Shown: positions 9,836-18,964, counted from the first letter of the stretch. The stretch is 64,000 nucleotides of DNA from Tritrichomonas musculus (GCA_039105265.1 JAPFFF010000007.1:6138001-6202000); one strand, 5' to 3'. Notes: generated by a model from the letters alone, not told the origin. Program-made: numbers and translations.

Positions 9836-11254
9836 TTATTGGGGGTAATCATCATCATCAACGACATTATCATCGAGATGTGGAAAATGATATTGGAACT
9901 CATTTCCTTTCACCTTCGATTCAGAGTTCCGTTGAATTTCGTTCTTCTCCATTGATTCACCCCATTGCCTCATGGCTTTCAGCACTTGCTTCGGTGATTG
10001 CTTCCTTCCACTTCTCTCGAAGCTGCATGCTTTGTCCAACTTCTCTTTCTCTTCTTGTGATAAGTATTGTCGAAGATGATAAACGCAATTGGACAACTTC
10101 CATCCATAGGACTTGAACACGCTCGTCTGATCTGGTGCTTTTTTCTTGTCATATGATTCAACAGCTTCCAACATGTTTCGAAGATAATCAGCTTCTTTCA
10201 TCATCAAGTTCGATCTTGCCAACTTTTCAGCAAATGCATCATCTGTTGGAGGACCAGCTTGTTGAGCATTTTTGAGATCTGACACGTCCTTCTTTAGATC
10301 GTGAATTTTGTTAATGTACTTCGCCACCTTTTTTGGAGTAAGTTCCAATTTCATCAGCTCGAGTGCGTATTCGTCGTTATTATCAATGTCTTTCCTGAGT
10401 TCTTCAGCATTGTGATTGATGTCTTCAATGTGAAATTCTACACCAGTCATTTTCTCCTCCAACTTCGTTAATCGTTCTTTCAAGTTTTCATTTTCTTCTA
10501 TTAATCGTTCCATTTCATCTCGAAAGTCGAATGGCCTAACATTATCCTCCTTATAATCACTATTGGATTTCATATCATGAACACTTTTCGGTGGCTTATA
10601 TGGTTCTCTGTGAACTGGTTCTTGTTCTTGTTCATGATCAACTTCTTCTTCTTCTCCTTCTATCTTTGTTTCTTCTTTTGGATTGGAACCGAGTTTTTGA
10701 TTCTCGACAAATGCAGATGGTCTAGCGAGAACTCTTGGAGGTGGCGGTATTTGTTGATTAGAAGGAGGTGGAGGAGGTGGAGGAACTTGTATTATATTAT
10801 ATGAGCGAGGTGGTGGAAAGACTTTATTGGAAATTGGAACATATGGAACATATGGATTCTTCCTTCTTGCATCGTCTTCTTGCTTCAATCTTGCTAATGC
10901 TTCTTCTTCTTGCTTCTTCTTCCTTCTTGCTTCTTCTTCTTGCTGCTTCTTCAATCTAGCTGCTTCTTCTTCTTCTTGCTGCTTCTTCAATCTTGCTGCT
11001 TCTTCTTCTTCTTGCTTCTTCTTCAATCTAGCTGCTTCTTCTTCTTGCTGCTTCTTCTTTAATCTAGCTGCTGCTTCTTCTTGCTGCTTCATGATGAACT
11101 GTCTCATGGATTCGAGTTGTTCTGGGGTCATGTTCTTGATCCAATCTTCTGTGGGTGGAGCTGATGGCGGATCTGATGGTGGAGCTTGTTGACCCGATTG
11201 CTCGATCGAGTCAAATAGACTAACATCGCTGTCTGAGCTGTAGTTGTATGACAT
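9836..11254 (-). CDS. Charged coiled-coil protein with proline-rich linker (472 aa)
   Basis: Seen: an acidic and Pro-rich N-terminus; a strongly repetitive Lys/Gln/Glu/Ala helix near residues 55-130, made of repeats like EEEEAARLKKQQ; runs of seven and four prolines near 160-180; an acidic stretch near 215; a second coiled coil near 245-340; and an Asp-rich tail. No enzymatic motif. Upstream of the polymerase in the same direction, with about 84 bp between them. Long coiled-coil proteins next to polB are common in trichomonad Mavericks; a scaffold or terminal-protein-associated role is only a guess. The DNA repeats make the antisense strand open too, but the acidic/basic heptads and gene spacing favour this strand. 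Confidence 0.75.
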   Translation of the reverse strand: MSYNYSSDSDVSLFDSIEQSGQQAPPSDPPSAPPTEDWIKNMTPEQLESMRQFIMKQQEEAAARLKKKQQEEEAARLKKKQEEEEAARLKKQQEEEEAARLKKQQEEEARRKKKQEEEALARLKQEDDARRKNPYVPYVPISNKVFPPPRSYNIIQVPPPPPPPSNQQIPPPPRVLARPSAFVENQKLGSNPKEETKIEGEEEEVDHEQEQEPVHREPYKPPKSVHDMKSNSDYKEDNVRPFDFRDEMERLIEENENLKERLTKLEEKMTGVEFHIEDINHNAEELRKDIDNNDEYALELMKLELTPKKVAKYINKIHDLKKDVSDLKNAQQAGPPTDDAFAEKLARSNLMMKEADYLRNMLEAVESYDKKKAPDQTSVFKSYGWKLSNCVYHLRQYLSQEEKEKLDKACSFERSGRKQSPKQVLKAMRQWGESMEKNEIQRNSESKVKGNEFQYHFPHLDDNVVDDDDYPQ

Positions 11255-11444
11255 ACAAGTATAAAAATGATCTATTTTCTAGTTGATATCACTAAATTTT
11301 AAATTTCGTAGAAAAACTCGAAGGTAGATATTTTTCTTTGAAAAAGTTAAATACACTATAAAAATTCAAAAATTGAATTAAAAAAAATAAAATATATTGA
11401 AATTTTAAAAAAATATATTTATTAATATCACTATTATTTTATTA
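11255..11444. promoter_or_regulatory. Divergent spacer between coiled-coil gene and 141-aa gene
   Basis: A 190 bp AT-rich spacer between two divergently transcribed element genes, so it must contain both 5' ends. It has A/T runs but no motif I can assign with certainty. The regulatory role is inferred from position alone. Confidence 0.3.
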
Positions 11445-11870
11445 ATGATGAATGAAGAAGAAGATAAAATAGAAGATATTTTACAAAAACAAACACCTCC
11501 TAAAGATCATGATTCATTCGACTACAAAATTAATATAAACATGTCGAAAAAAATATCTCAACTAAAAGTTGAAGATGATACATCAAATTTAAGAACGATG
11601 TGTGAAAATTATGCTCATGCTCTTGAAAATGATGCACATCGACTTCGAGCAAAACAAAAAAAGAGGTATGATGAATGGTTTGACAACCTCGAGAAAGATT
11701 GTTATCCTGCAAGAGACATTGTTAACTTGTACAACATGTTCTTTGGTCATGAACTATCTATTACTCGACTTGGTTTCGGGCATCTCGATGGAACAAAGAG
11801 ACACTTTACACATAAGAAAGTGAAAAGAAACAAGAAGTTCATCACAATGTACTACAAGAAAAATGAATAA
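11445..11870 (+). CDS. Small charged Polinton protein (141 aa)
   Basis: Not recognised. Seen: an acidic N-terminus (MMNEEEDKIEDI), a central helix-forming region rich in Glu/Arg/Lys, and a basic C-terminus (HKKVKRNKKFITMYYKKNE) that could bind nucleic acid. An internal Met at codon 33 (MSKKISQ) is an alternative start. Plus strand, opposite to its neighbours. It ends about 30 bp before the 19-bp tandem repeat array. No close partner occurs in insert B. Confidence 0.55.
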   Translation: MMNEEEDKIEDILQKQTPPKDHDSFDYKININMSKKISQLKVEDDTSNLRTMCENYAHALENDAHRLRAKQKKRYDEWFDNLEKDCYPARDIVNLYNMFFGHELSITRLGFGHLDGTKRHFTHKKVKRNKKFITMYYKKNE

Positions 11871-11902
11871 CTAAAAAAAAGTTTTTTTAACTACATGTTT
11901 TT

Positions 11903-12182
11903 CCTCATAAGCTACCTTTTTCCTCATAAGCTACCTTTTTCCTCATAAGCTACCTTTTTCCTCATAAGCTACCTTTTTCCTCATAAGCTACCTTTTTCCT
12001 CATAAGCTACCTTTTTCCTCATAAGCTACCTTTTTCCTCATAAGCTACCTTTTTCCTCATAAGCTACCTTTTTCCTCATAAGCTACCTTTTTCCTCATAA
12101 GCTACCTTTTTCCTCATAAGCTACCTTTTTCCTCATAAGCTACCTTTTTCCTCATAAGCTACCTTTTTCCTCATAAGCTACC
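11903..12182. repeat. Perfect 19-bp tandem repeat, 15 copies
   Basis: Fifteen uninterrupted copies of a 19-bp unit (core CCTCATAAGCTACC plus five T) begin at 11903 and repeat every 19 bp to 12169, followed by a decaying copy at 12188. The units look identical. The array sits between two convergent genes, right at the end of the 92-aa basic protein gene. There are no spacers, so it is a minisatellite. Possible roles include a transcript-end region or protein-binding array; none is shown. Confidence 0.95.
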
Positions 12183-12461
12183 TCATTCTTCATGTGATAC
12201 CTTTTTGCTTTCATACGACATTATTTTTTCCTTCATACTTTGTACTTCTTTTTTCTTTCTTTCACGATATGCCTTTTGCTGTTGTTTACGTGCTTCATTT
12301 CGTTCTTCAACAGTTGCATACTTTTGCTTTCTACCACGTTTTTCTGTTGTTTCAGTTTTTGCAGTATCAATATTTTTGAGGTTGTTGTTACTCTTGGACT
12401 TCTTCAACTTCTTGATGATAGCTGTTTCCTTGAACTCACCCAAATCTAAATTTTGGCTCAT
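12183..12461 (-). CDS. Small basic DNA-binding-like protein (92 aa)
   Basis: The frame is open from 12596, but the Met at 12461 (MSQNLDLGEF) is chosen because the homologue in insert B (17196-17480) begins at the equivalent place and because the longer start would overlap the divergent 123-aa gene. Seen: an AT-hook-like KRGRK followed by a helix rich in Arg/Gln/Lys (EARKQQQKAYRERKKKE) resembling the basic region of bZIP factors, without a clear leucine zipper. Probably binds DNA, either as regulator or genome-condensing protein. The final codons run into the 19-bp repeat array. Confidence 0.65.
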   Translation of the reverse strand: MSQNLDLGEFKETAIIKKLKKSKSNNNLKNIDTAKTETTEKRGRKQKYATVEERNEARKQQQKAYRERKKKEVQSMKEKIMSYESKKVSHEE

Positions 12462-12537
12462 GATTTCATTCGAGAAAAAAAATTGAATTATTTTTGAAAA
12501 TTGAATATTCGCAAACAAAATCACTTCATTTTTTAAA

Positions 12538-12909
12538 ATGTCGCGTTCTGGAAATGACTTCAAAGAATTCCAAAAACAGCAAAAGCTAGCTATCAAAAAT
12601 GCTCATGTTGAAATAGCCAATGCTATTAAAGAGGTGATATTTCTGTTCAACCAAAAAATAATAAACTCGACATCATCTAATGTCTGCACCATCTATGACC
12701 CTTTGATACAAGCAAACATGAACAAGATTGCTGAAGCACTTACTCAAATGAATCTCACTACCTGCGAGGTTTTTCATAAAAAGATTCCTCAATCTCCAAC
12801 ACCAAAATCTATTGGCTTTCACGTGCCTATAGTGCCTGACTCGCAAGAGACACAAGAAGAAGATGATGAAGATGAACAAGAAGCTTCATCTCCAAAAGAC
12901 AAGGAGTAA
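12538..12909 (+). CDS. Small Polinton protein with acidic tail (123 aa)
   Basis: Not recognised. Seen: a helical, Ala/Lys/Gln-rich N-terminal half, a central segment with Cys residues, and an acidic C-terminal tail (EDDEDEQEASSPKDKE). It starts about 75 bp from the chosen start of the divergent basic protein and ends about 50 bp before the convergent 174-aa gene. No counterpart was found in insert B. Modest support: a good-length frame in a gene-dense element with little empty space. Confidence 0.5.
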   Translation: MSRSGNDFKEFQKQQKLAIKNAHVEIANAIKEVIFLFNQKIINSTSSNVCTIYDPLIQANMNKIAEALTQMNLTTCEVFHKKIPQSPTPKSIGFHVPIVPDSQETQEEDDEDEQEASSPKDKE

Positions 12910-12955
12910 GAGTAAAAAATAATTACTTCTAATTTTAAGTTTTTTTTATATATGT

Positions 12956-13506
12956 CTTTTTTTATACTATGCAATATTTTAAGCATACATGATAATTATT
13001 AACAAGCTCATTATATTCTTTATTATATACTTGTTTCAAGTCAATGACTACCTCTCCATTATCTTTAATAATCTTAATAGCATCTATTTTTCTTATTGGA
13101 TTGCTCTTAGCTGCACAACATCCAACATCTTCATTAAGTTGTACTTCAACCTCACTAACATGTAGTATTGCTTTGATGATGTTGCTAAGAGATTCAATAG
13201 GTACTATGATGCATTTCTTTGATATAATGTTAGCTAGTAGTGCTTTGTCTTGATTAAGTAGTATTTGTGCATATGCTTCAAGTATAACATTACGTACATC
13301 TGGTTCAACTTCAACAGGTTCAGTTTGCACTCCAATGTCTCTTGTAATAACAATGTCTTCCTTGCCATCATCTCTCTTATTAATAATAATGTTGTTGTTG
13401 ATGTTTGATGTAGATGATGCAGCTGCTGATGGTTCTAAAGATACATTTGCTTGAACTCCATTGGTTGTACCCCTCTTCTTAATCATTTAGGTTGGGAAAA
13501 AATAGG
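12956..13506. repeat. 551-bp direct repeat, left copy
   Basis: This segment starts with CTTTTTTTATACTATG and ends with GGGAAAAAATAGG. It appears base-for-base identical to 25311-25861 at a constant offset of 12355. It contains the whole 174-aa gene plus both short flanks. The two copies bound insert B exactly. Polinton target-site duplications are about 6 bp, so these are not target duplications. Confidence 0.95.
12962..13486 (-). CDS. Conserved Polinton protein, left identical copy (174 aa)
   Basis: The protein is identical to that of 25317-25841 and homologous to the one at 17512-18036 in insert B, so it is maintained in two lineages. Seen: a basic N-terminus (MIKKRG), an Ala/Ser/Asn-rich low-complexity segment, an IVITRD strand, a central helical domain, and a C-terminal domain with a CCAxKxNPIR segment followed by VYNKEYNELxNxYHxCLKY. 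Several conserved Cys occur. Function unknown; its place directly before the capsid module suggests a virion or assembly role. Confidence 0.7.
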   Translation of the reverse strand: MIKKRGTTNGVQANVSLEPSAAASSTSNINNNIIINKRDDGKEDIVITRDIGVQTEPVEVEPDVRNVILEAYAQILLNQDKALLANIISKKCIIVPIESLSNIIKAILHVSEVEVQLNEDVGCCAAKSNPIRKIDAIKIIKDNGEVVIDLKQVYNKEYNELVNNYHVCLKYCIV

Positions 13507-16250
13507 TTTTCGATGAAAAAATTACTCAAAAAAATGACTGAAAAAATGACCGAAATTTCAAGTGATTTTCGATAAAATATAGACGAAAAAATGACTCAAA
13601 AAATGATCGAAATTTTGACTGATTTTCGATAAAATATTGACGAAAAAATGACTGAAAAAATGACCGAAATTTTGACTGATTTTCGATAAAATATTGACGA
13701 AAAAATGACTCAAAAAATGACCGAAATTTTCCTTCGAAATTTTCATTTTACTTTTTTTCGACCTGAATTTTTCGCTGAAATTTCAATAGATTTTCGATGA
13801 AAAATTACTCAAAAAATGACTGAAAAAATGACCGAAATTTCAAGTGATTTTCGATAAAATATAGACGAAAAAATGACTCAAAAAATGATCGAAATTTTGA
13901 CTGATTTTCGATAAAATATTGACGAAAAAATGACTGAAAAAATGACCGAAATTTTGACTGATTTTCGATAAAATATTGACGAAAAAATGACTCAAAAAAT
14001 GACCGAAATTTTCCTTCGAAATTTTCATTTTACTTTTTTTCGACCTGAATTTTTTGCTGAAATTTCAAGTGATTTTCGATGAAAAATGACTCAAAAAATG
14101 ACTCAAAAAATGACCGAAATTTTCCTTCAAAATTTTCATTTTACTTTTTTTCGACCTGAATTTTTTGTTTAAATTTTAATAGATTTTCGATGAAAAATGA
14201 CTCAAAAAATGACTGAAAAAATGACCGAAATTTTGACTGATTTTCGATAAAATATTGACGAAAAAATTAGTAAAATTCTCTCTCGAAATTTTCAATTTTT
14301 CGATTTTTCGACCTGAATTTTTCGCTGAAATTTTAATAGATTTTCGATGAAAAATGACTCAAAAAATGACTCAAAAAATGACCGAAATTTTCCTTCGAAA
14401 TTTTCATTTTACTTTTTTTCGACCTGAATTTTTTGCTGAAATTTCAAGTGATTTTCGATGAAAAATGACTCAAAAAATGACTCAAAAAATGACCGAAATT
14501 TTCCTTCGAAATTTTCATTTTACTTTTTTTCGACCTGAATTTTTTGTTTAAATTTTAATAGATTTTCGATGAAAAATGACTCAAAAAATGACTGAAAAAA
14601 TGACCGAAATTTTGACTGATTTTCGATAAAATATTGACGAAAAAATGACCGAAATTTTGACTGATTTTCGATAAAATATTGACGAAAAAATTAGTAAAAT
14701 TCTCTCTCGAAATTTTCATTTTACTTTTTTTCGACCTGAATTTTTCGCTGAAATTTTAATAGATTTTCGATGAAAAATGACTCAAAAAATGACTCAAAAA
14801 ATGACCGAAATTTTCCTTCGAAATTTTCATTTTACTTTTTTTCGACCTGAATTTTTTGCTGAAATTTTGACTGATTTTCGATAAAATATTGACGAAAAAA
14901 TGACTGAAAAAATGACCGAAATTTTGACTGATTTTCGATAAAATATTGACGAAAAAATGACTCAAAAAATGACCGAAATTTTCCTTCGAAATTTTCATTT
15001 TACTTTTTTTCGACCTGAATTTTTCGCTGAAATTTTAATAGATTTTCGATGAAAAATGACTCAAAAAATGACTCAAAAAATGACCGAAATTTTCCTTCAA
15101 AATTTTCATTTTACTTTTTTTCGACCTGAATTTTTTGTTTAAATTTTAATAGATTTTCGATGAAAAATGACTCAAAAAATGACTGAAAAAATGACCGAAA
15201 TTTTGACTGATTTTCGATAAAATATTGACGAAAAAATGACTCAAAAAATGACCGAAATTTTCCTTCGAAATTTTCATTTTACTTTTTTTCGACCTGAATT
15301 TTTTGCTGAAATTTTGACTGATTTTCGATAAAATATTGACGAAAAAATGACTGAAAAAATGACCGAAATTTTGACTGATTTTCGATAAAATATTGACGAA
15401 AAAATGACTCAAAAAATGACCGAAATTTTCCTTCGAAATTTTCATTTTACTTTTTTTCGACCTGAATTTTTTGCTGAAATTTTGACTGATTTTCGATAAA
15501 ATATTGACGAAAAAATGACTGAAAAAATGACCGAAATTTTGACTGATTTTCGATAAAATATTGACGAAAAAATGACTCAAAAAATGACCGAAATTTTCCT
15601 TCGAAATTTTCATTTTACTTTTTTTCGACCTGAATTTTTCGCTGAAATTTCAATAGATTTTCGATGAAAAATTACTCAAAAAATGACTGAAAAAATGACC
15701 GAAATTTGGACTGATTTTCGATAAAATATTGACGAAAAAATTAGTAAAATTCTCTCTCGAAATTTTCCTTCGAAATTTTCATTTTACTTTTTTTCGACCT
15801 GAATTTTTCGCTGAAATTTCAATAGATTTTCGATGAAAAATTACTCAAAAAATGACTGAAAAAATGACCGAAATTTTGACTGATTTTCGATAAAATATTG
15901 ACGAAAAAATTAGTAAAATTCTCTCTCGAAATTTTCAATTTTTCGATTTTTCGACCTGAATTTTTCGCTGAAATTTCAATAGATTTTCGATGAAAAATTA
16001 CTCAAAAAATGACTGAAAAAATGACCGAAATTTTGACTGATTTTCGATAAAATATTGACGAAAAAATGACTCAAAAAATGACCGAAATTTCAATAGATTT
16101 TCGATAAAATATAGACGAAAAAATTAGTAAAATTCTCTCTCGAAATTTTCAATTTTTCGATTTTTCAATTTTTCGATTTTTCGATTTTTCTATTTTTCGA
16201 TTTTTTCAATTTTTCGCGTTTTCAAATTTTTTTAATTTTTTTATCGCGAC
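13507..16250. repeat. 2.7-kb complex minisatellite array
   Basis: The region is built from a few AT-rich words repeated dozens of times: GATTTTCGATAAAATATTGACG, AAAAAATGACCGAAATTT and a spacer CTTCGAAATTTTCATTTTAC. Higher-order periods are visible: 282 bp between 13558-13746 and 13840-14028, and 168 bp at 15262, 15430 and 15598. Edges grade into a simple TTTTTCGA repeat at 16140-16230. The open frames on the minus strand are repeat translations, not genes. The array forms the left end of insert B. Function unknown; candidates are a replication or packaging signal, a recombination tract, or inert satellite. Confidence 0.95.
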
Positions 16251-16267
16251 CGCAAAAGAGCCCAGAA

Positions 16268-17173
16268 ATGGATTACGAAAAAGCCCCCCAAAAAATCGCT
16301 CAACTTGAAGCTGAAAACAAAAAGAAAGACGAAAAAATCGCCCAACTTGAAGCTGAAAACAAAGAACTCAGAGCCGAAATTTTTGAGCTAAAATCACAGA
16401 AAAATGGCATAGATTACCCAAAATTATTGGATAATTCCATTGCCCAGATTCAAAATTTCAGAGCAGAAAACGAGAAATTGAAGGCTAAAATTGTTGAAAT
16501 TCAGGCCCAAAATAGCATGTTAGAAGATGAATTTGAACAAAATGACGTAAGGTTCTCAGAGATATATCATGAAAATCAATTCAATAAAAAGCGAGTCCAG
16601 GAGCTAGAGCAATCATTCAATACCATAAATGATGAGCTAAAAAGGCTCAAGACCAAATTCGAAATCACATCTCTAGAACAATTTATGGAACTTTACGGGA
16701 AGATTATGGATAGGGGAGATATCAAAATTATACAGAAAAAATACTTCGAAGAAACAGGTATAAAATATACACAATCATATCTGAAAAGAGAATTGGAACA
16801 GATGGGATACCAAGTAAAAAAAGTCGGAAATAGAGGAACATTCCACGTTTCCAAAGATATTAGAGGCCTTCTTTATATAGTCCAACTCAACAAACACAAA
16901 GAAACATGTATCTATAAAGTTGGAAGAACATTTAACATGAAACAAAGATTGAACGGGTATAAACAGCACAATGGAGGAGCAACAGAAATAATATCATCCA
17001 AAGTAAACAATCAATTTTATGCTGAAGACAAACTACTCCAACTTCTCAACGAAGCTGTAGATAGAAATGAATTAAAGAAAGATTCAGCAAAGGATGAATA
17101 TTTTGAGGGCTCCCTTGAGATTATCAGGAAATATTACGATGCTGTAGTTCAAGAATTTAAAGACGAAGAGTAA
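16268..17173 (+). CDS. GIY-YIG superfamily (T5orf172-like) protein with coiled-coil N-terminus
   Basis: Seen: residues 1-60 form a coiled coil with two near-identical KIAQLEAENK repeats, more coiled coil to about 125, a helical DNA-binding-like region near 135-190, then a GIY-YIG-type core (LLYIVQL near 200, YKVGRTFNMKQRL near 217) and a C-terminal helix. In T5orf172/Bro-type viral proteins this domain is a putative nuclease. It is the only plus-strand gene of insert B, lies right beside the minisatellite, and faces the basic protein gene tail to tail (22 bp apart). Possibly a homing or resolution nuclease; catalytic activity is inferred, not shown. Confidence 0.75.
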   Translation: MDYEKAPQKIAQLEAENKKKDEKIAQLEAENKELRAEIFELKSQKNGIDYPKLLDNSIAQIQNFRAENEKLKAKIVEIQAQNSMLEDEFEQNDVRFSEIYHENQFNKKRVQELEQSFNTINDELKRLKTKFEITSLEQFMELYGKIMDRGDIKIIQKKYFEETGIKYTQSYLKRELEQMGYQVKKVGNRGTFHVSKDIRGLLYIVQLNKHKETCIYKVGRTFNMKQRLNGYKQHNGGATEIISSKVNNQFYAEDKLLQLLNEAVDRNELKKDSAKDEYFEGSLEIIRKYYDAVVQEFKDEE

Positions 17174-17195
17174 GCTGCAAAAAAATTTTTTTACT

Positions 17196-17480
17196 TTATG
17201 CCTTTATCAACTCAGCTAATTTTTTCAGCTCTTCTAATTCTTTTTTCTTTCGTAGCCTATACTCCTTTTGTTGTTGCCTTCTTGCCTCGAGCCTTTCCTC
17301 CGGTGTATTGTATTTGCTCTTGCGTCCTCGTTTTTGTTTTTCAGGGAGGGGTTCGGCTTGGGTTTCCTCTTCAGCTTTTTCATCAGATATAATTTTTAAA
17401 TTTTCTTCGGATTTACTCTTGGATAATTTTTTTACAACTTCTGTTTGATTGAATTTTTTGAGGTCTATTTTATTGGTCAT
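17196..17480 (-). CDS. Small basic DNA-binding-like protein, insert B copy (94 aa)
   Basis: Counterpart of the basic protein at 12183-12461. Both begin with a short D/LxxF segment, then KKLxKSKSxxNLK, an acidic linker, a KRGRK-type AT-hook-like stretch, and an Arg/Gln/Lys helix (EARRQQQKEYRLRKKKE) with a short Leu-rich end here (ELEELKKLAELI). The shared pattern despite divergence supports a real gene under selection. Probable DNA binding by resemblance to bZIP basic regions; partner and target unknown. Confidence 0.65.
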   Translation of the reverse strand: MTNKIDLKKFNQTEVVKKLSKSKSEENLKIISDEKAEEETQAEPLPEKQKRGRKSKYNTPEERLEARRQQQKEYRLRKKKELEELKKLAELIKA

Positions 17481-17511
17481 TTGCCTTGAAGAAAAAAATT
17501 AAAATTAAAAT

Positions 17512-18036
17512 CTAAACACAAACATATTTTAAGCAGAGATGATATTTGTTAATTAGTTCGTTGTATTCTTTGTTATATACTTGTTTGAAATCCATACAAA
17601 CTTCTCCCTTGTCGTTTACTATTTTTATGGCTTCGATTCGGCGTATCGGATTAGCTTTCCCAGCACAACATTTTATATCTTCATCAACATGTAATTCTAC
17701 TATTTCAGCTTTTACAGAACATTTTATTATATCAATCAACGCCTCTACAGGAACGATAATACAATTTTTTGAGATAAGATTAGAGAGCAAAGCTTTATCT
17801 TGGTTCAATAAAATATTGGCAAAAGTCTCGAGAATTACATATTTTACATCTTTTACATCATCTTCTGGGCTGTCTTCTAGCTCGACATTTCTTGTTATAA
17901 CAATTTCTTCCTTCCCATCATCCCTTTTGTTTATGATGATATTGTTATTAATATTTGATGTTGATTGAGCTGCGGCTTGTGGTTCTAATGATAAATTAGC
18001 ATTAACGCCTGCATTATTTGACCTCTTTTTAATCAT
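17512..18036 (-). CDS. Conserved Polinton protein, insert B homologue (174 aa)
   Basis: Same length and layout as the duplicated 174-aa gene of element A: MIKKR start, Ala/Gln/Ser-rich segment, NNNIIINKRDDGKEEIVITR, central helices, CCAGKANPIRRIEAIKI and VYNKEYNELINKYHLCLKY near the end. Divergence is clear outside these blocks, so this belongs to another lineage. The most conserved parts (the NKRDDGKE strand and Cys-containing C-terminal block) are likely functional. Role unknown. It is followed by the 142-aa gene, whereas in element A the 148-aa-type gene comes next. Confidence 0.7.
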   Translation of the reverse strand: MIKKRSNNAGVNANLSLEPQAAAQSTSNINNNIIINKRDDGKEEIVITRNVELEDSPEDDVKDVKYVILETFANILLNQDKALLSNLISKNCIIVPVEALIDIIKCSVKAEIVELHVDEDIKCCAGKANPIRRIEAIKIVNDKGEVCMDFKQVYNKEYNELINKYHLCLKYVCV

Positions 18037-18060
18037 TTCATTTCGAAAAAAATCTTTTAT

Positions 18061-18489
18061 TTAATAGATAATTTTCTCTATTTTCACTTTATGTTGCGGG
18101 CCATATATTATATTTCCTTTATCTTTTTCATTAGCCTTTCCTTGTATCTCCCCTATCTTTTCGGGTTTCTTGAGGTAAGAGGGAAGGATGGGTGCCTTGG
18201 GAGCCTTATCTTTTTTTAAATAATACCCTCCGTCTGTGATGCTGACAGGTGGTTCATGCAATGGTTTCGTTCTATGTTGATTACTCTTTGGCGGCCTCAC
18301 AGGCTTGTTTTCCATATATTTTATAGGTGGTCTATTGTAATATGGATTAAATGTAATGGCATAAGTATTGTCGTTAGAGAATATACCAAAATGATTAAAG
18401 CCTATGGTGTGTTCTGTTTTTGTTCCTTCGTTGAACATTTCTCCTTCTGCTCCAATGATAGATGAATCAGGATTTCTGTATTTATTCAT
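18061..18489 (-). CDS. Conserved small Polinton protein (142 aa), pair of 26334-26768
   Basis: Homologous to the 144-aa gene of element A: an N-terminal block with FNHFGIFSND and FNPYYNRPP, then EPPVSITDGGYY, then LPSYLKKPEK, and a C-terminal I.YGPQH segment. It is proline-rich with little predicted helix, so probably extended or a binding peptide. No catalytic motif. Unknown function; location before the capsid gene suggests a minor virion component. Its order relative to the 149-aa gene is reversed compared with element A. Confidence 0.65.
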   Translation of the reverse strand: MNKYRNPDSSIIGAEGEMFNEGTKTEHTIGFNHFGIFSNDNTYAITFNPYYNRPPIKYMENKPVRPPKSNQHRTKPLHEPPVSITDGGYYLKKDKAPKAPILPSYLKKPEKIGEIQGKANEKDKGNIIYGPQHKVKIEKIIY

Positions 18490-18514
18490 TTCTATTCCAA
18501 AAAAATTATTCAGC

Positions 18515-18964
18515 TTACTCTAGGACAAGGGGTTGAGACTCTCCAATGTATAGTTCTGGCGTGTTTAAATTGTATTTCTCTCGAAGCTGAATAATTAATT
18601 CTTTCGTTTGTTTTGAAGCATTTTCTATGGAATAATTATAGTAGCTATGCTCCTCATATATCTGTTCTTGATTTGAGCCGTTGATAAAGAATTCATTCAT
18701 TTTATAATGTAATCGACGTCGAGAATTTGCATTGATAATTACATGCTCTATTTCATATTTTTTGATTTTGTCAGGATATATTCTCCAGGTCTTTTTTTCA
18801 GTTTTGAGTGATATATATATTACTTTGCCCAAAAATTTGTTGCGAGAAAGCTGGATGGGAAATTTATCACAGAGGATGGCAAAATTACATTGCTTCCATT
18901 CTTCTGGCTTTTCAGCGAGGGAGATAATATTGTTGATGTAATCATAGACTCTTTGCTCTTGCAT
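18515..18964 (-). CDS. Conserved small Polinton protein (149 aa), pair of 25863-26309
   Basis: Homologous to the 148-aa gene of element A. Shared blocks are VYDYxN near the start, QCNFxILCDKxP, LGKVxYxSxK, YPDKxK, NSRRR, and YYNYSI with a C-terminal LxIGE. It looks like a compact alpha/beta domain. No family recognised. It lies directly before the capsid gene (about 38 bp gap), whereas in element A the 144-type gene takes that place. Confidence 0.65.
   Translation of the reverse strand: MQEQRVYDYINNIISLAEKPEEWKQCNFAILCDKFPIQLSRNKFLGKVIYISLKTEKKTWRIYPDKIKKYEIEHVIINANSRRRLHYKMNEFFINGSNQEQIYEEHSYYNYSIENASKQTKELIIQLREKYNLNTPELYIGESQPLVLE

Noticed and set aside
10577-11192. Plus-strand frames opposite the coiled-coil gene (Ser/Cys/Leu-rich)
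   Set aside because: Antisense shadow of Glu/Lys codon repeats; composition is unlike a protein and the minus strand gives a sensible coiled coil.
11903-12182. Possible CRISPR array
   Set aside because: Units are directly adjacent with no unique spacers, and the host is eukaryotic; it is a plain tandem repeat.
12462-12596. Longer start for the basic protein at 12596
   Set aside because: The extra 45 residues are not present in the insert B homologue and would overlap the divergent gene.
12956-13506. 551-bp repeats as target-site duplications of a Polinton insertion
   Set aside because: Far too long; Polinton duplications are about 6 bp, so a recombination or assembly origin is needed.
13558-15613. 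Minus-strand frames of 60-155 codons encoding repeats such as NFGHFLSHFFVNILSKISQ
   Set aside because: They are translations of the minisatellite; lengths follow the repeat period and no family or promoter is seen.
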